Source: Sinohyriopsis cumingii (lineage: Eukaryota > Mollusca > Bivalvia > Unionida > Unionidae). Taken from it: a stretch of 64,000 nucleotides of DNA. The notes under the pieces were generated by a model, which saw nothing but the letters and a program-made list of their open reading frames with translations, made no database searches and had not been told where the DNA came from. Positions within the stretch are counted from its first letter, which is position 1; each line of letters begins with the position of its first letter. Below are positions 24,033 to 36,197 of this stretch, in pieces. The stretch is taken from assembly GCA_028554795.2 (NCBI GenBank), contig CM068825.1:92598951-92662950 (forward strand), written 5' to 3'. Made by a program: the position numbers and the translations under genes.

Positions 24033-24319
24033 CGACTGTGCCAGTGAGCCAAGTGGTCTGAGCATCTTCCTTTGATGTGGAAGGTCATGGGTTTGAACCC
24101 TAGCCAAGTCATACTAAAGACTTATAAAAACAGTACTAGCAGCTGCCTCCCTTGGTGCTCAGAATTAAGAGGTTAGTGTTAGGACTGGCCAACCTGGTGT
24201 CAGGATAATATGACAGGGTGGTACATGATGTTAAATGTCTGCAGTATGAACTCGATAAACTGTCACACTTTAGACACAGTAGCAGTTTTTAGCAACGTTA
24301 AAAACCCAAATCACACACA
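24033..24319 (+). mobile_element. tRNA-derived SINE, second family, TSD
   Basis: This 287-bp copy has head AGTGAGCCAAGTGGTCTGAG and B box GGGTTTGAACCC, followed by the family body (CATACTAAAGACTTATAAAA, GTGTCAGGATAATATGAC) and a CACACA tail. A perfect 12-bp target duplication, CAGTATTGCAAA, flanks it (24021-24032 and 24320-24331), fixing the boundaries of this family. Confidence 0.9.
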
Positions 24320-24740
24320 CAGTATTGCAAAGGAATATATGCACTTAACATATTCATATATGCTAGTAAATAACTAAAACATGAAGTGGTTTGGGTGTGT
24401 GTGTGTGTTTCTTTCAAGCTGAAGTTTTTCAACATGATAGATTTGGTCCTGATGATATCTTTCTCTACAGTCCATTAGGCTAACGAGTTGGCATAATATG
24501 TGATGCATGTCAAAACAAGCGATTAAACGATCATAAATATAATTATATTTGTAATATTTACAGTAATTTTTGACATACAACCATTTGGTACAAAAAAGAA
24601 AATACTTTTAAATTTGTTTTCTTACAATTGTTCATGAATAAAACACACTATTATTATACTTGGTTATAACAAAATTACTCAGGAATTTCCAGACATTCCT
24701 TACTGATGGAAACTGTTGATGTACTGGTATAATGAAAAAG

Positions 24741-24986
24741 CTGTTGTAGAATTTAACACCATTTTTCAGCACAAGATAGGCTTTACATGGCAGCCAGTAT
24801 CATTGGTAGAGGAAGAACCTGGGAAAACCCCGGGAAGAACTACCAACCCACGAGAAGCTAATGGCAAGCTCTCTCACATACCCACATTGGCCAAGCCCGA
24901 GATTCGAACTCTTGCAGACATAGGTGAGATGGCAGTTATCCATAACGGTGAGTGCTTTAGACCACTCAGCCACTCAGGTCCCCTAG
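24741..24986 (-). mobile_element. tRNA-derived SINE, main family, TSD
   Basis: Full-length antisense copy. An 8-bp direct repeat TGAAAAAG flanks it (24733-24740 and 24987-24994). It is more diverged than the others (ACACCATTTTTCAGCACAAG at the tail end) and is among the older insertions. Confidence 0.85.
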
Positions 24987-25215
24987 TGAAAAAGTACTGT
25001 AGTACATACCCCTGAAGAAAAAATACTGTGGTGAACTGATATGCTGATAATACCATGCACATCTAGTCAGAGGTCAGGCTCATTTTGACTGAAATCTGTC
25101 AAATGGTTTTTGCACAAAAGCGATTTAAAAACCAAAAGCAAAAACATTTTAAAAAAGAGGGAGAAGATAAAAACTTCTCTGTACAAACTGAATATCAAAG
25201 TTAAAATATTATGTT

Positions 25216-25465
25216 GTTGTTGTTGTTGTAGGGTTTAACGCCATTTTTCAGCACATGATAGGCTATACATGGCGGCCAGTATTAATGGTGGAGGAAGAAC
25301 CTGGGAAAACCCCGGAAAGAACCACCGACCCACGAGAAGCTACTGGCAAGCTTTCTCACATACCCACATTGGCTGAATCCGAGACTCGAACCCACGCAGA
25401 CAGAGGTGAGATGGCAGTGATCCGTAAAGGACAGCGCTTTAGACCACTCGGCCACTCGGGGCCCC
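25216..25465 (-). mobile_element. tRNA-derived SINE, main family, TSD
   Basis: Full-length 250-bp antisense copy with a (GTT)n tail and a perfect 13-bp target duplication AAAATATTATGTT (25203-25215 and 25466-25478). The B box reads GGGTTCGAGTC on the minus strand. Confidence 0.92.
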
Positions 25466-25800
25466 AAAATATTATGTTTGCATTGATGGGATAATTGTTA
25501 TTTTTGGAATATTTTATCTAAATTACATTCAAATATGTTCAAGTGAGTAATTGTATGTCTATAATTTTCAAGCACATGGTAAATCCATATCCAAAAAAGC
25601 AAAGTTCTTAGATTTTGCTAAAACAAGGGCAGCTTGTGAGTATAAGTATAATAATTAACACTATTTACCATGCAGCATTAACTTGAATATAAAAGATGGC
25701 TACACTGATTTTAGAATGGTAATTTGAGATATAAAACCAATTAACCATAAAGTTTTGAAGAGGTCATAAAATTGATTCTCCAGTTTCATTAAAACATTAA

Positions 25801-26401
25801 CCCCTGGAGCTTTTCGTCATTTTCGCCTGAAAATTGAGTAGCAGGCACATTTTGAAAGCTATTTCTGAATAGACTCGAAAACACCAATTCCCTGGTCATC
25901 TTTCAATAACATATTGCCTAGTTGCATTAGAAACATCGTTTTTCATAGGCTATTTTACTCGCACATGAGCAGAAGTGTAAAAGTTGGAGGGTTTTTTGGT
26001 TGTTTTTTTTTGCTAAACGGAGCCATTATTTTTGTATGGAGACCACTCTTTATTACAAATGCCCATCTTATCCTACTTTTTGCAAAGGCTCATCTGTCTG
26101 TTTGCAGTTCATACCAGTTTGCCTTAGATCTGAAACCAAAAAGTCTAAAATCCAGACACAAAATCGGATTCCGACCACGGGCGAATTTTGGGTAAAAAAA
26201 AATTCGTGCCCAAAATAGGAGTTTTTTTAATCTGTATTTTGTAGTGCAACTGGATATTCCAGATTATTTGGTATCATTGTAGGGCTTCATCTGTCTACCT
26301 TTCTATAATACCACCCACTTTAGTGAATCTTGCATGACCATAATGCTACAGAGCTCGGCAGTAGGCTACTACCTCCAGCCCCGTTAAGTCGTCGCTAGGG
26401 G
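25801..26401. mobile_element. piggyBac-like non-autonomous element (TTAA-flanked)
   Basis: A 601-bp segment begins CCCCTGGAG and ends CTAGGGG, with TTAA immediately outside both ends (25797-25800 and 26402-26405). TTAA target sites and CCC...GGG termini are the hallmarks of the piggyBac superfamily. Only about seven terminal bases are inverted. No DDD transposase is encoded; the open frame at 25914 has no recognised domain. This is the best reading, but short TIRs leave some doubt. Confidence 0.6.
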
Positions 26402-26458
26402 TTAATGTGTTAAGTCATTTTACGATTGAATGTATGATCGCAAATGGTTTGCCACCTG

Positions 26459-26643
26459 AGGGCTGTTCCATTTAGACATACTTGGTACCCAGAGAAGGCA
26501 GTTTAAAAATAAGTATATGCCAGAGTACTTTAATTTCATTCAGTTCATATTAACATGACAAGAAAATTCAAAATTGCATCTTTAGTACCCCACATAAAAA
26601 GTGCCTTCCCTGTGTCTCAGGTATGTTTTACTCAGACAGCCCT
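26459..26643. mobile_element. MITE with about 40-bp imperfect TIRs
   Basis: The ends AGGGCTGTTCCATTTAGACA and, as reverse complement of the right end, AGGGCTGTCTGAGTAAAACA continue into similar CATAC..GAGA..AGGGAAGGCA sequence. It is 185 bp and non-coding. A related right end occurs at about 51320-51365. No target duplication is obvious. Confidence 0.6.
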
Positions 26644-26859
26644 GATACAATAATCAAGAAAATAAAAGTGTTAGTAGTCCTGAGACCAATAAATTATTAG
26701 TGTGTGATTTATAATTCCAATAGATTTTACTGTATTTGGTGCCACTTTCCCTAAGGTTTGTTCCTTAACCATTTAGGAAAAGTTGATATAGAGTTTTAAA
26801 ACATAGTGAAATATAGGTTATGAGGAATTTGATTTGATAAGTGCAGAATTTGTAAATAA

Positions 26860-29469
26860 GACTTCTACTTAACAGTCTTTTGGAAGAAAAGTATTTCAGC
26901 CTAAAACAAGCCCTTCTAAAACTCAAACTGGCACAACTTCTAAACATCAAACTTCGGAAAAGCTTGATTCAAGATCCTTGTCTCTTCCTATGTGTACCTA
27001 TTGCAAGAAAAAGGACACGTTATTTCTGACTGCTACAAATTGAAAAATAGGCATTAGCATCAAGACAGACATATTCCAAATGCTCTTATTTCTAAGAGGT
27101 CAAGGTCATGGTCATATATTGAAAGCAATACATTTGTTGGGTCTAATAAACCCCAGTCTGATTTGATTATGGAGAATTATGAACCATTCATATCAAAGGG
27201 TTCTATATCACTCTTGGGTGATTCGGCCAATCCTATCCGTATTAAAATTATAAGGGACACAGGAGCTTCTCAGAGTCTTTTATTGTCGGGTACTTTGCCT
27301 TTTACTGAGAATTCTTCTTCTAATGAGAGTGTTCTTATTCAGGGAGTAGAGCGCGGCTTTATTAATGCTCCTCTCCATTGTGTAAATTTGTCACAAACTT
27401 AGTTTCAGGACCCGTGACAGTCGGAATGGTCTCTGTTTTACCCATTGAGGGCATTCATTTATTACTTGGCAATGACTTAGCTGGAGACAAGGTTGTGGTT
27501 AATCCACTTGTAACTGACAAGCCTTGCTTGGATCAGAAAGTCGATCCAATTGAAAAAGAATTCCCTGATGTATTTACAGCATGTGCAGTTACCAGAGCTA
27601 TGGCAAAGAAAGCACTTGAGAATGATGTTGATCAGGAAAGTATTCCTTTAGCTGACACAAGTAATGGTCAGGCTTTTGATGATGTCACTTTCACTCCTTA
27701 TTTGGATCAATCTTTTAACGACTCATTCTCTTTATTCTAATCAGGGTGATAAATGACAATCACTTGTCGTCGAACAGGAAAAAGATCCTGAGATCTCCTG
27801 CTTGTTTCAGAAGGCCATTAGTGAAACTGAAGCTAATGAAGTTCCTGTATGTTATTTCATTAAAAATGAAATTCTTATGAGAAAATGGAGACCTCCAGAG
27901 GTACCTGCTGATGACGAATGGTCAGTGAACTATCAAATTGTAGTTCCAAAACCTTACAGACAGGAAATACTTAGTCTGGCCCATGAAACTCCATTGGCTG
28001 GTCATTTAGGGATCAATAAAACTTATCACAAGATCTTAACTCACTTCTATTGGCCAAAAATCAAGAGTGATGTTGGTAAATACTGTAGATCTTGTCATAC
28101 CTGTCAAATGGTAGGAAAACCAAATCAGAAAATTCCCAGGGCTCATCTACAACCTATTCCTGCCTTTGACGAACCATTCAGTAGAATTATGGTAGATTGT
28201 GTTGGTCCCTTACCTAAGACCAAGTCAGGTAACCAATACCTGTTGACCATTATTGTGCGTCAACAAGGTTTCCAGAGGCAATTCCCTTGAGGAATATAAA
28301 CTCTAAAATAATAGCAAAAGCTGTGATAAAGTCTTTTACTCAATTTGGCCTTTCTAACTATCCGATCGGATCAAGGGTCAAATTTTAGGTCTGGAACTTT
28401 CCAGCCTATATTGCATGAATCTGGCATTCAGTGATTCAAGTCAGAAGTGAAAGTTATGGTTTGATAGAACTAAAATAGGGAGAACTTTTGAGTTTTGTAG
28501 TAGTGGAGTTCTGTCTCTCTTCCTCATTCATCACATTTTTCTTCAGTTTAGATATTATGGCCCTTAAAAGATTAAGAAGAAAATGAATGAGTTAAATTAT
28601 AATATTAGTGCTCCTGGGATCTAAATAAATTATAGGAGTACCATTATATTGAATGAGATAGCCAAGTTAAACATGCAATAAATTTAGTTGTACCTGTCCC
28701 ACTCAGTGAGGATTTAAGTGAAGGAATATCATCAGATTCTACTGACATTGGAGTGACAAATCTTTGGAATTCTGAAATTATGAAAGATCTGGACCAGAAA
28801 CTTTCACATTTGCAAGAGCAAGAAAGAAATGAACTTAAACAGTTATTCTTTGAATATGAGTACTTATTTCCAGATGTTTTTACAAGGACAAACAAAATTT
28901 TCCATGACGTTGAAATTGTAAATTCCAAACCTGTCCAACAACACCCATACAGGATAAACCCTCTCAAACAGGAATACTTGAAAAAAGAAATTCAATATTT
29001 GCTGGAGAATGATTTTATAGAGCCCAGTAAAAGTGACTGGACTTCACCATGCATACTTGTTCCAAAACCAGATAAAACTCCATATGGTACTGATTATAGG
29101 AAGGTGAATAGTGTGACAAAAACAGATCCATTTCCATTACCAAGAATTAATGACTGTATTGATAAGGTCTTCGATTATTGTGTTTAATGACCACAACCCC
29201 CTTACTTTCATCAGCAAGATGAAGAAAAAATCTGAGTCTACTAAGGTGCAGTTTGTTGTTACAGGAATATAATCTTGACATCAGGCACATCAAAGGAAAA
29301 GATAATTTAATAGCAGATGCACTTTCCCGTGTTTAGAAATGTATTATTTCATGTACACTGTGTATAATTCATAAGAGTTCTCTTTTTTTTCTTTAACCTC
29401 ATGTATAATTAATCTATGGTAAAAAGAAAGCTTTATTATATAAATCTTTCTTTTTCTTTATGGGGGAAG
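26860..29469 (+). mobile_element. Ty3/gypsy-type relic with PR-IN-RT-RH order (Gmr1-like)
   Basis: This is a 5'-truncated LTR retrotransposon. In order it carries: a gag CCHC zinc knuckle (CTYC, then GHVISDC after a 1-bp deletion) at about 26990-27045; an aspartic protease with DTGASQS at 27256; an integrase HHCC finger (AHETPLAGH ... CRSCHTC) at 27950-28115; integrase core remnants with VDCVGPLP and SDQGSNF; reverse transcriptase fingers (SDWTSPCILVPKPDKTPYG, DYRKVN) at 28753-29187; and an RNase H end (DHNPLTF, KGKDNLIADALSR) at 29190-29335. The RT palm with YxDD is deleted, and stops break every domain junction. A polypurine tract GGGGGAAG (29462-29469) precedes the 3' LTR. Integrase upstream of RT is unlike ordinary gypsy elements and matches the Gmr1 clade. 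Confidence 0.85.
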
Positions 29470-30470
29470 TGTTACGTATATCCAATTTAATTTATATTTA
29501 TTTTAATTGTATTGTTTGTCAGCTTTAAAAATTTTCATTCTGTTACATGCTATTATAATATAATCTTGCTTATGCGATTTGGAAATTTTTTCCAGAAAAT
29601 AGTTTGACCTTGACTGTTCATTTGTAAACACTTAAAGCTGACCTAGTTCCCAACCTTAATTCAAAATTATTTACACCACATGAACAAGTTCTTTATTTAT
29701 TTTTATTTTTTGTGGGAATAATAGGGGTGAGATCAAGGCTGTATTGGATACATGACTAGTCTTGTAAATAGTTTTTGTGTAGTAAACAGCTTTTTTATTT
29801 TATTCTTAGAATAAAATGATTTATTTTTGTCAGGGCCATGTTGAGAGTATGCGATGTAAACATGATCACATGAGCCTCATATGGGTACATATTCTGCATC
29901 ACAAAATTACTGTATAACCATTGTTTTAGAGAAATAATCTCAGTCTGGGCTTAAAGCACTTAATGTCAAGTTGTTTTCTTCTGTTGTTACCAGTTTTTGT
30001 GTTATATGTTAATTTTTATTAAAATTATTTGGATTCTAAAAGATTAATTCGTTTCTCTGGAAATATTTGAGTGCTGATACAGAATTCTTGAACAAAGACA
30101 TTTCTTAAAAATTTTACTCGGATTTCCAACACAGGAGTGTAGTTTCTTGTGTTTCTACAAGGAACTGTAGACAACATCACTGTACAAGATACAGCATATG
30201 TCATCGCCTTCCATCTTGGATTCTTTGTCTGGACTCAAACTTGAATTCGTTAGAACATATCATTACTAGGACTTCTCAAATTTAATTTGTGGATTATTCT
30301 TGGATTATTTTTGGATTTGATTCTTAAAACCGTAAGTTCTTATTTTTTCATTTTTACAGAATTTGTCCAGGGAAATAAATTATTTGTTAAATTTTTCAAA
30401 GCTTGTTGTTTTCAATCTTTCATGTGTTACTGTTTATTCGAGCCTAAACACATAGCATAAGACTGTAACG
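29470..30470 (+). mobile_element. 3' LTR of the Gmr1-like element
   Basis: It begins TGTTACGTATATCC directly after the polypurine tract and ends ..GACTGTAACG, so the terminal inverted repeat TGTTAC/GTAAC(A) is nearly intact. The identity as an LTR is supported by a second copy in reverse orientation at 36198-37134. The 5' LTR and most of gag are missing. Confidence 0.82.
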
Positions 30471-30479
30471 AAAAGGTAA

Positions 30480-31765
30480 AATTACAGATCCAGTCTAGTA
30501 ATACATGTTAAGGATATAAATAGAATGAGGGAAAGTTCCTACAACTAAGAGTTTACTTACTTTTGATGGGGTATTTCAAAATAAAATTCTGAGACTGCTG
30601 TGGAGGCCATTTTTAGTACAGCAGAATCATCCCTGAGTAATTAAACTTTGCAAGTCAATAAATGGTAACATCTGAAAATATATAACTCCTCACAAACATG
30701 AACAAGCACCAAAAGGTATAAAACATCTTAATCCTCACTGTCATTGTATTACAAACAATCCAAGTTGTATTAAACCCAAACAAGTTTCTTATAATAGTGG
30801 TGATACATGTAAGGTAAGTGATTATAATATTTATATGTGCTATTTTTTTCTGTATTATTTATTTAACTTTTGTCCATGATTGTAGATTGTAAGGGTCCAT
30901 TGTAAAACAACATATTGAATAGCTACTTTTTCCATGATTGTATATTGTACTTGATAATATAAACATGTTGACATGGAGACCTTTTCCTGTCTTCTATGTA
31001 AGTTATAAATAAGTTGTTTACTGATATTTGAGTTCAACATCCATACTTTGAATGTTCTGGTAGAGAACTTGTTTGCTAATTTGATGGGAAAATTACTCAC
31101 ATCTTGGCCCTCACATTGTGTCTCAGGTTTTTGTATAAAGGTTGTCATCAACAGAATTATTTATTCCTATTTTAACATATCTCTAGTGGAATCAATTTTA
31201 GTTGTGTTCAGTTATAATTTCAGAGAATGTATTTAAACTATTCATTGGAATTACAAAGTGCTCATTGTTTGGACTAAAACACTATTTTAGTATTATTGTG
31301 AATTCATTCAAGGACATTCTAGATTATATAATTGTGATACATCACGAGTTTTGGCACATCCACTCACCAAATACTACTGGCACATCAGCGCAGTCAGTAC
31401 TATACTTGTCGACTTATGATAGAACTTTTAATTTTTTACCAGGGTTTAGATGTGTCAGATTTAAATATGACCCATTTTTGACGTTTGGAAATTTCAGCTT
31501 GTGTGTCTGTTTGATGCACATAGATTTGGGATGGAGGATGAATCTTTATTACACTTGATTCACCTCCACCTTAGTTTCTTACTAAGAGTATGGTGTCCAT
31601 AACAAATTTACTGCAGGAGGCACTGATCAACATCTGCTCAACAACGGTTTCAACTTGACGGACAATAATATTGCACCAATATATGAACTGGGCAGAGCTA
31701 ACAGTTCACTAATTCAATCAGTCTTAGTTGTAACTGAGTTAGGCTGGATTGTTTTGAGATTAGGT
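30480..31765. other. Intron, nothing recognised
   Basis: AT-rich, with several short random open frames. No recognised repeat family, exon or RNA gene. Confidence 0.4.
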
Positions 31766-31779
31766 TGGAATTTTATGAT

Positions 31780-31901
31780 GTGGTTGTTGTTGTTTTAGGG
31801 TTTAACGCCATTTTTCAGCACACGATAGGCTATACATGGTGGCCAATATTAATGGTGGAGGAAGAACCCGGAAAAACCCTGGAAAGAACCGACCCACGAG
31901 A
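31780..31901 (-). mobile_element. 5'-truncated SINE, main family, TSD
   Basis: Only the 3' 122 bp of the main SINE is present; the tRNA-like head is missing. A perfect 13-bp target duplication GGAATTTTATGAT (31767-31779 and 31902-31914) shows that it inserted in truncated form, as expected for LINE-driven reverse transcription that aborted. Confidence 0.9.
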
Positions 31902-31914
31902 GGAATTTTATGAT

Positions 31915-33280
31915 AGAGGAAGAGGAAACAATTATGACATGAATGGATTGCCTTTTCATCAAATATCAGCATTGGAATAATTGAACATCAAATTTTAATC
32001 AACTGGTTAAAACTGGAGCATATGGTGGCTCGCAAAACTGATTGTTTTATTGTCAATTTGCTTCATTTGGCAGAATGTTTAAAACTTCAGAATCATTTTA
32101 TGACTTCACTGGATTCATTTCTGATAAAATATCTGCATTTGTTTGATTGTGCTTTAAATTGTAATCATTTAGACAAAACAGGAATATATGGCTTCTCTCA
32201 GAGCCAGTTTTCAGTGTAGGGTTGTATTATTGGGTTTAGTTGCTTCAATCAGAAATATATATATATTGCATATGTTCTTTTTTGATTGTCTTCAAATTTT
32301 TGAGCATTAAGAAGTTATACAATGTATTTTTGTTAAAAACATTGTGTATGAAAAAAGTTTGACCCACTATTAGCATTGAATACAGCATGGACAATCCATT
32401 AACTTAAAAGTAAAAAAATGTTGAATCCAAATTTATATGAAGGTTTCAAATGCAAATAGAGACCGCATATTACAAATTATAACATCTTGTATGAAAATTT
32501 AATTAACAGTTCTCAAGAGTTTCATTAATATTTTAAAAAAAACTACTGCTGTAACTTATGGCATAGTATTTAAACAGTTGGGTAGTAAATAAATACACTG
32601 CTTTTCATTACAAAACAATTTTCCGTAACGGAAACTGCTTAGGCTTTGTATTGTGTTCAGAAAAGTAATCACCAGTTTTTTAATTCTAAACTCTTGCATT
32701 TTTAAAAGTTTGTATGTAAATAAATTCCTCAAATTGTTTGAGAATCCTTTTATATAAAAAAGGATATCATAAAATGTTTCATCTTGTATGCTTTTTTATA
32801 CTGAAAAATAATTACCTTCAGATCAGTAAGGTTCAGATAAGGTTAGCATTCATTATGTTCCACATGTAAAGTTAGCCTTGTGTGGTTGTCAATGTTTATC
32901 ACTTGAAAACCAAGTTCTAGCTTCAGTAAAATTTATAGATCAATCCAAAGACAGTACCCACTAGCTGAGAAATAAAATTTGTTTCATTTGTACATGATGC
33001 AATTAAAAAAATATTAAGTATTCTGCAGTTGAAGATAAAACTGCAGATGGATTTTGTGTAAATTATTAGTTTTCACATAGAGATACTTGTATATTTCAGA
33101 TTTTGTTAGCAGTAGTAATTGCTTATACATGTCTACTAAAAAATCTGTAAGACATCAATCTTTCAACAATTTTCACATGAGAACAAGTTGGTGTTTTTTT
33201 TTAAATATAATATTAATATTTTGTATAACCAAAGTCCATTCAGTTCTGATTATTGAATGTTCTGTACATTTGCTGATATC
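31915..33280. other. Intron, nothing recognised
   Basis: Strongly AT-rich with many TTTAAA and poly-A stretches; no exon or repeat recognised. A poly-A run lies just beyond, at 33366-33382. Confidence 0.4.
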
Positions 33281-33284
33281 AAGG

Positions 33285-34400
33285 AACTTCCGGACGAAGA
33301 TTGTCGATCGCTATGGACTATTTTAATGTAAGACAAGTACTAAACTGACCAAGAGAAAGAAAGAGAAAAAAAAAAAAAAAACAAAGAGCACGTTGAGTCC
33401 AATCGTTTAAATATAGGGTAGTATGAATTTGTGTAATATGCGTAGCTCTCATTGTGACATCACAGCGCGCCACATTCAATCCGACTGTAATGCATCACAC
33501 CTTTAGGTTGAGCGCGTCCAAGTATGTCCACGTACTGTAACATAGATTGTTGCCGTGTGTACTAATTGGGTCGTGTAAATAACGATCTTTCAAAGGAATA
33601 ATGATGTATTAGGATCCAAATGGAGTGAATAATTGCCATTTGAATGTATGTAGAATCAAATTCGAAATAATTACACACATTTTTGAAATATATTGGTATT
33701 GAACGCCTACTTGACCTGAATGACTTTTACAGTTTAGTTTTTTTATAACTGAAGGATAAAAAAATTAAAGCTCTTGTCCCAGTTTTGCAAAGTCATTTAC
33801 ATGGTGTTACCACGCTGATGTTGTGGAGTTTACTGTCGGTATTTGTAATGAAGGAGGTCTACATAGTATTTGAATGCCTCAAAGCGCTTCATCATCGCTG
33901 GGAATAAACTGCTGGCTTTGTGCGAGTTTAGACCTAGAGCCAATCAAATCGTCAGGCGTGGGTCAGACGAGGTCATCTACCTATACATGTTTCTCCACAC
34001 ACGTGTACAAATGCAATGCTAATATTTATACTGGCATGTGGATGATGCAACTAAATGCAATTGAACTCCACAGGTATTCGACTGATAATTAAAGCAGTTC
34101 CTAAAAGTTATACAATTTACGTGAATACATTTCGAGGTCGATTTACCAGCGAACGTAGTCGTATAGTAAACACGAGACAGGAAACGAAAAGCATTCAGAA
34201 TACGGCCGCAAATCGGATATTGTAACCTGCTACCTGTACATATTGAAACTGTCTTTGTTCTTAAGGGAGTAGTAAAACACATAGCTCGGTTAGTTTACTT
34301 ACATTGTTTCACAAACTGAGCACATTAAGGATAATCGAACGACTTGGATCATTACACCATGTATTTTGGCCTTAACTTAAGGCTTCCAAAACTACTCGTG
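33285..34400. other. CpG-rich pocket inside the A'-B' intron
   Basis: I count about 40 CpG dinucleotides in this 1.1 kb, several times the density of the surrounding intron, with clusters at 33460-33550 (CAGCGCGCC, GAGCGCGTCC) and 34130-34220 (GCGAACGTAGTCG, ACGGCCGCAAATCGG). No long open frame, splice chain or RNA gene was recognised on either strand. It may be a regulatory or promoter-like stretch, or foreign sequence that has not lost its CpGs. Both readings are inference. Confidence 0.4.
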
Positions 34401-34525
34401 GAATGCAAGTAAAAACTAGTACAGATATTTATTAAACACCATAGGCTTATCATAATGTATTTTAGTCCAACTAAGTAGTGATTACTGATATTACAGGTGA
34501 GTAACCTGATCTTTGTTGTAATATG

Positions 34526-34526
<1 letters not shown>

Positions 34527-34593
<67 letters not shown>
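34527..34593. repeat. (TA)n microsatellite
   Basis: TA run of about 67 bp with inverted borders GATTATATA ... TATAATC. Confidence 0.95.
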
Positions 34594-34595
<2 letters not shown>

Positions 34596-34599
34596 CAGT

Positions 34600-35440
34600 C
34601 ATTGGGAGAATTGGCAAAGTAGGCAGTGGTTACATCTGTTTAGGAATAGGCAGTTCAGTCAGTTTTGGAACAAGATACATTAACATTTATTGTAGGATGC
34701 TTTGAAATTATTTTTAGTGGCATATTTTTTTATTAGAACATATAACAAGATGGCACAAAGCTGTGGACCATCAGATCTTGTTAATGCATAATTTCTTTGC
34801 ACTTTTGACATTTAGAAACCTAGGTATTTATAAACAATAGTTTTGTTCAAATGTTACTTTAGAATCTTACCTGAGCCATTAGTTGATCAGGGCAGTTGTT
34901 TTTACATGAAAATGATATATCCAGGTAATGTACAAAATTGCCACCAGCTTGCAAATCCAGTGCCAGTCAGTTTCACTGCAGAGTAGTGCAAAAAATGAGT
35001 TGGCAGTCTGTCGAGCCAGTTTTATTACAAGAAATAGTAAAAACCATGTGAAATATAATTAATAGTGAACTGTCTTGAAATAGTTACTGGTTCTGTCAGC
35101 TTGCTTGAGTTTTTTTGTAAGTTTCACACACGGCATCCATGCAATCAGTTACAGTTTTTGATGTATAAACTCTAATCAGTCTTACCTAACAACTCATACA
35201 TTTTGGAATTTTTTCTTAATGAGAATCCTTATATGTACCATACTCGAGGATTAATGTATCTTTATACCAAGGATGTAAACCGCAAAAGTATTGAGCTGAA
35301 AAATTGAACTTTATTGTGTACTATTCACAACATTACACAATAGGTCTGCTTGCCCTGCATTAAAATGGACATCATTGGAAAAACTTCTGTTAACAATGGC
35401 TGTATATATGAGTATCATGTTTCAGAGCCCATTTTCCAAT
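34600..35440. other. Intron, nothing recognised
   Basis: AT-rich intron without a recognised element. Family X landmarks start at about 35450. Confidence 0.4.
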
Positions 35441-35449
35441 ATCACGTCT

Positions 35450-35760
35450 AGTTATATCTCGTCATGTTTAGTTCTACTGGTCATGACCAGAAATGCTTTT
35501 GTGATAACCTGTAGTCCCATTGTACATCCATACATTAGCACAAGTTTGTTATTATTACTTCTGCTAAACTACTTTGAAGAAACTTTACACCAAGGTCTAC
35601 TTTGTCCTAAATGTAAATGATAACGCTTGGACATTGAATATGGCTACCACAATTGCCATCGTTTAATTCTTGTTATTGCAGCTTGTCCAGAACAGATACT
35701 GAACGTTTTTAGCCTTCATGTGATGTCTAGTTGGTCCTAAATGAAAGCAGTGTATATCTT
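35450..35760 (+). repeat. Interspersed repeat family X
   Basis: Contains CACAAGTTTGTTATTATTAC, GAAGAAACTTTACACCAAGG and GATGTCTAGTTGGTCCTAAA in family order. Confidence 0.55.
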
Positions 35761-36197
35761 GTCATGTACTGAAAAATAGTCCTAAACACCACAAAAGCAA
35801 ATAAAACTAATGAAAATTATGACCAATCATACATCCTATATCGTTGCTATCATAAATTCTCATTACATCATCAGAATATCAAAGACAGTTTCAACACTCG
35901 ACAGATAAAGAAAAGAATGATGTTGTCATTGAATACCAGGAGATTAATTCTTTCAGCCAGTAAAGTCTTACCCATTTGCAGGGACTCTTGGAAAAATTAT
36001 TGATTGTAGGAGGGGTGTTAATGTAGTTATCTGAGGTAGACCAGGATCTACTAAGGTATATCATTGTCACACACACCCCTGACTGGGGAGTCAGGGTCAC
36101 ACCAAATGAAAGCATCACTCTCTTACCAGTTTCAGTTTTCTTGATTGTAACTTGAAAGCTCCAGCAGCTACTTTAATGAAACATAGCTCAAATATAC

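Noticed and set aside
24716-25494. Protein frames with RTTxPREAxGKLSHxPTLAE-type sequence, seen several times
   Set aside because: They are translations of the antisense SINE copies and recur wherever that SINE occurs.
27163-29335. A working host gene from the protease/integrase/RT frames
   Set aside because: Stops and shifts separate every domain, the YxDD palm is deleted, and an LTR follows; it is a dead retroelement.
33087-34282. A nested gene at the CpG-rich pocket
   Set aside because: The open frames are short, lie on both strands and show no known domain or splice chain; reported only as a compositional anomaly.
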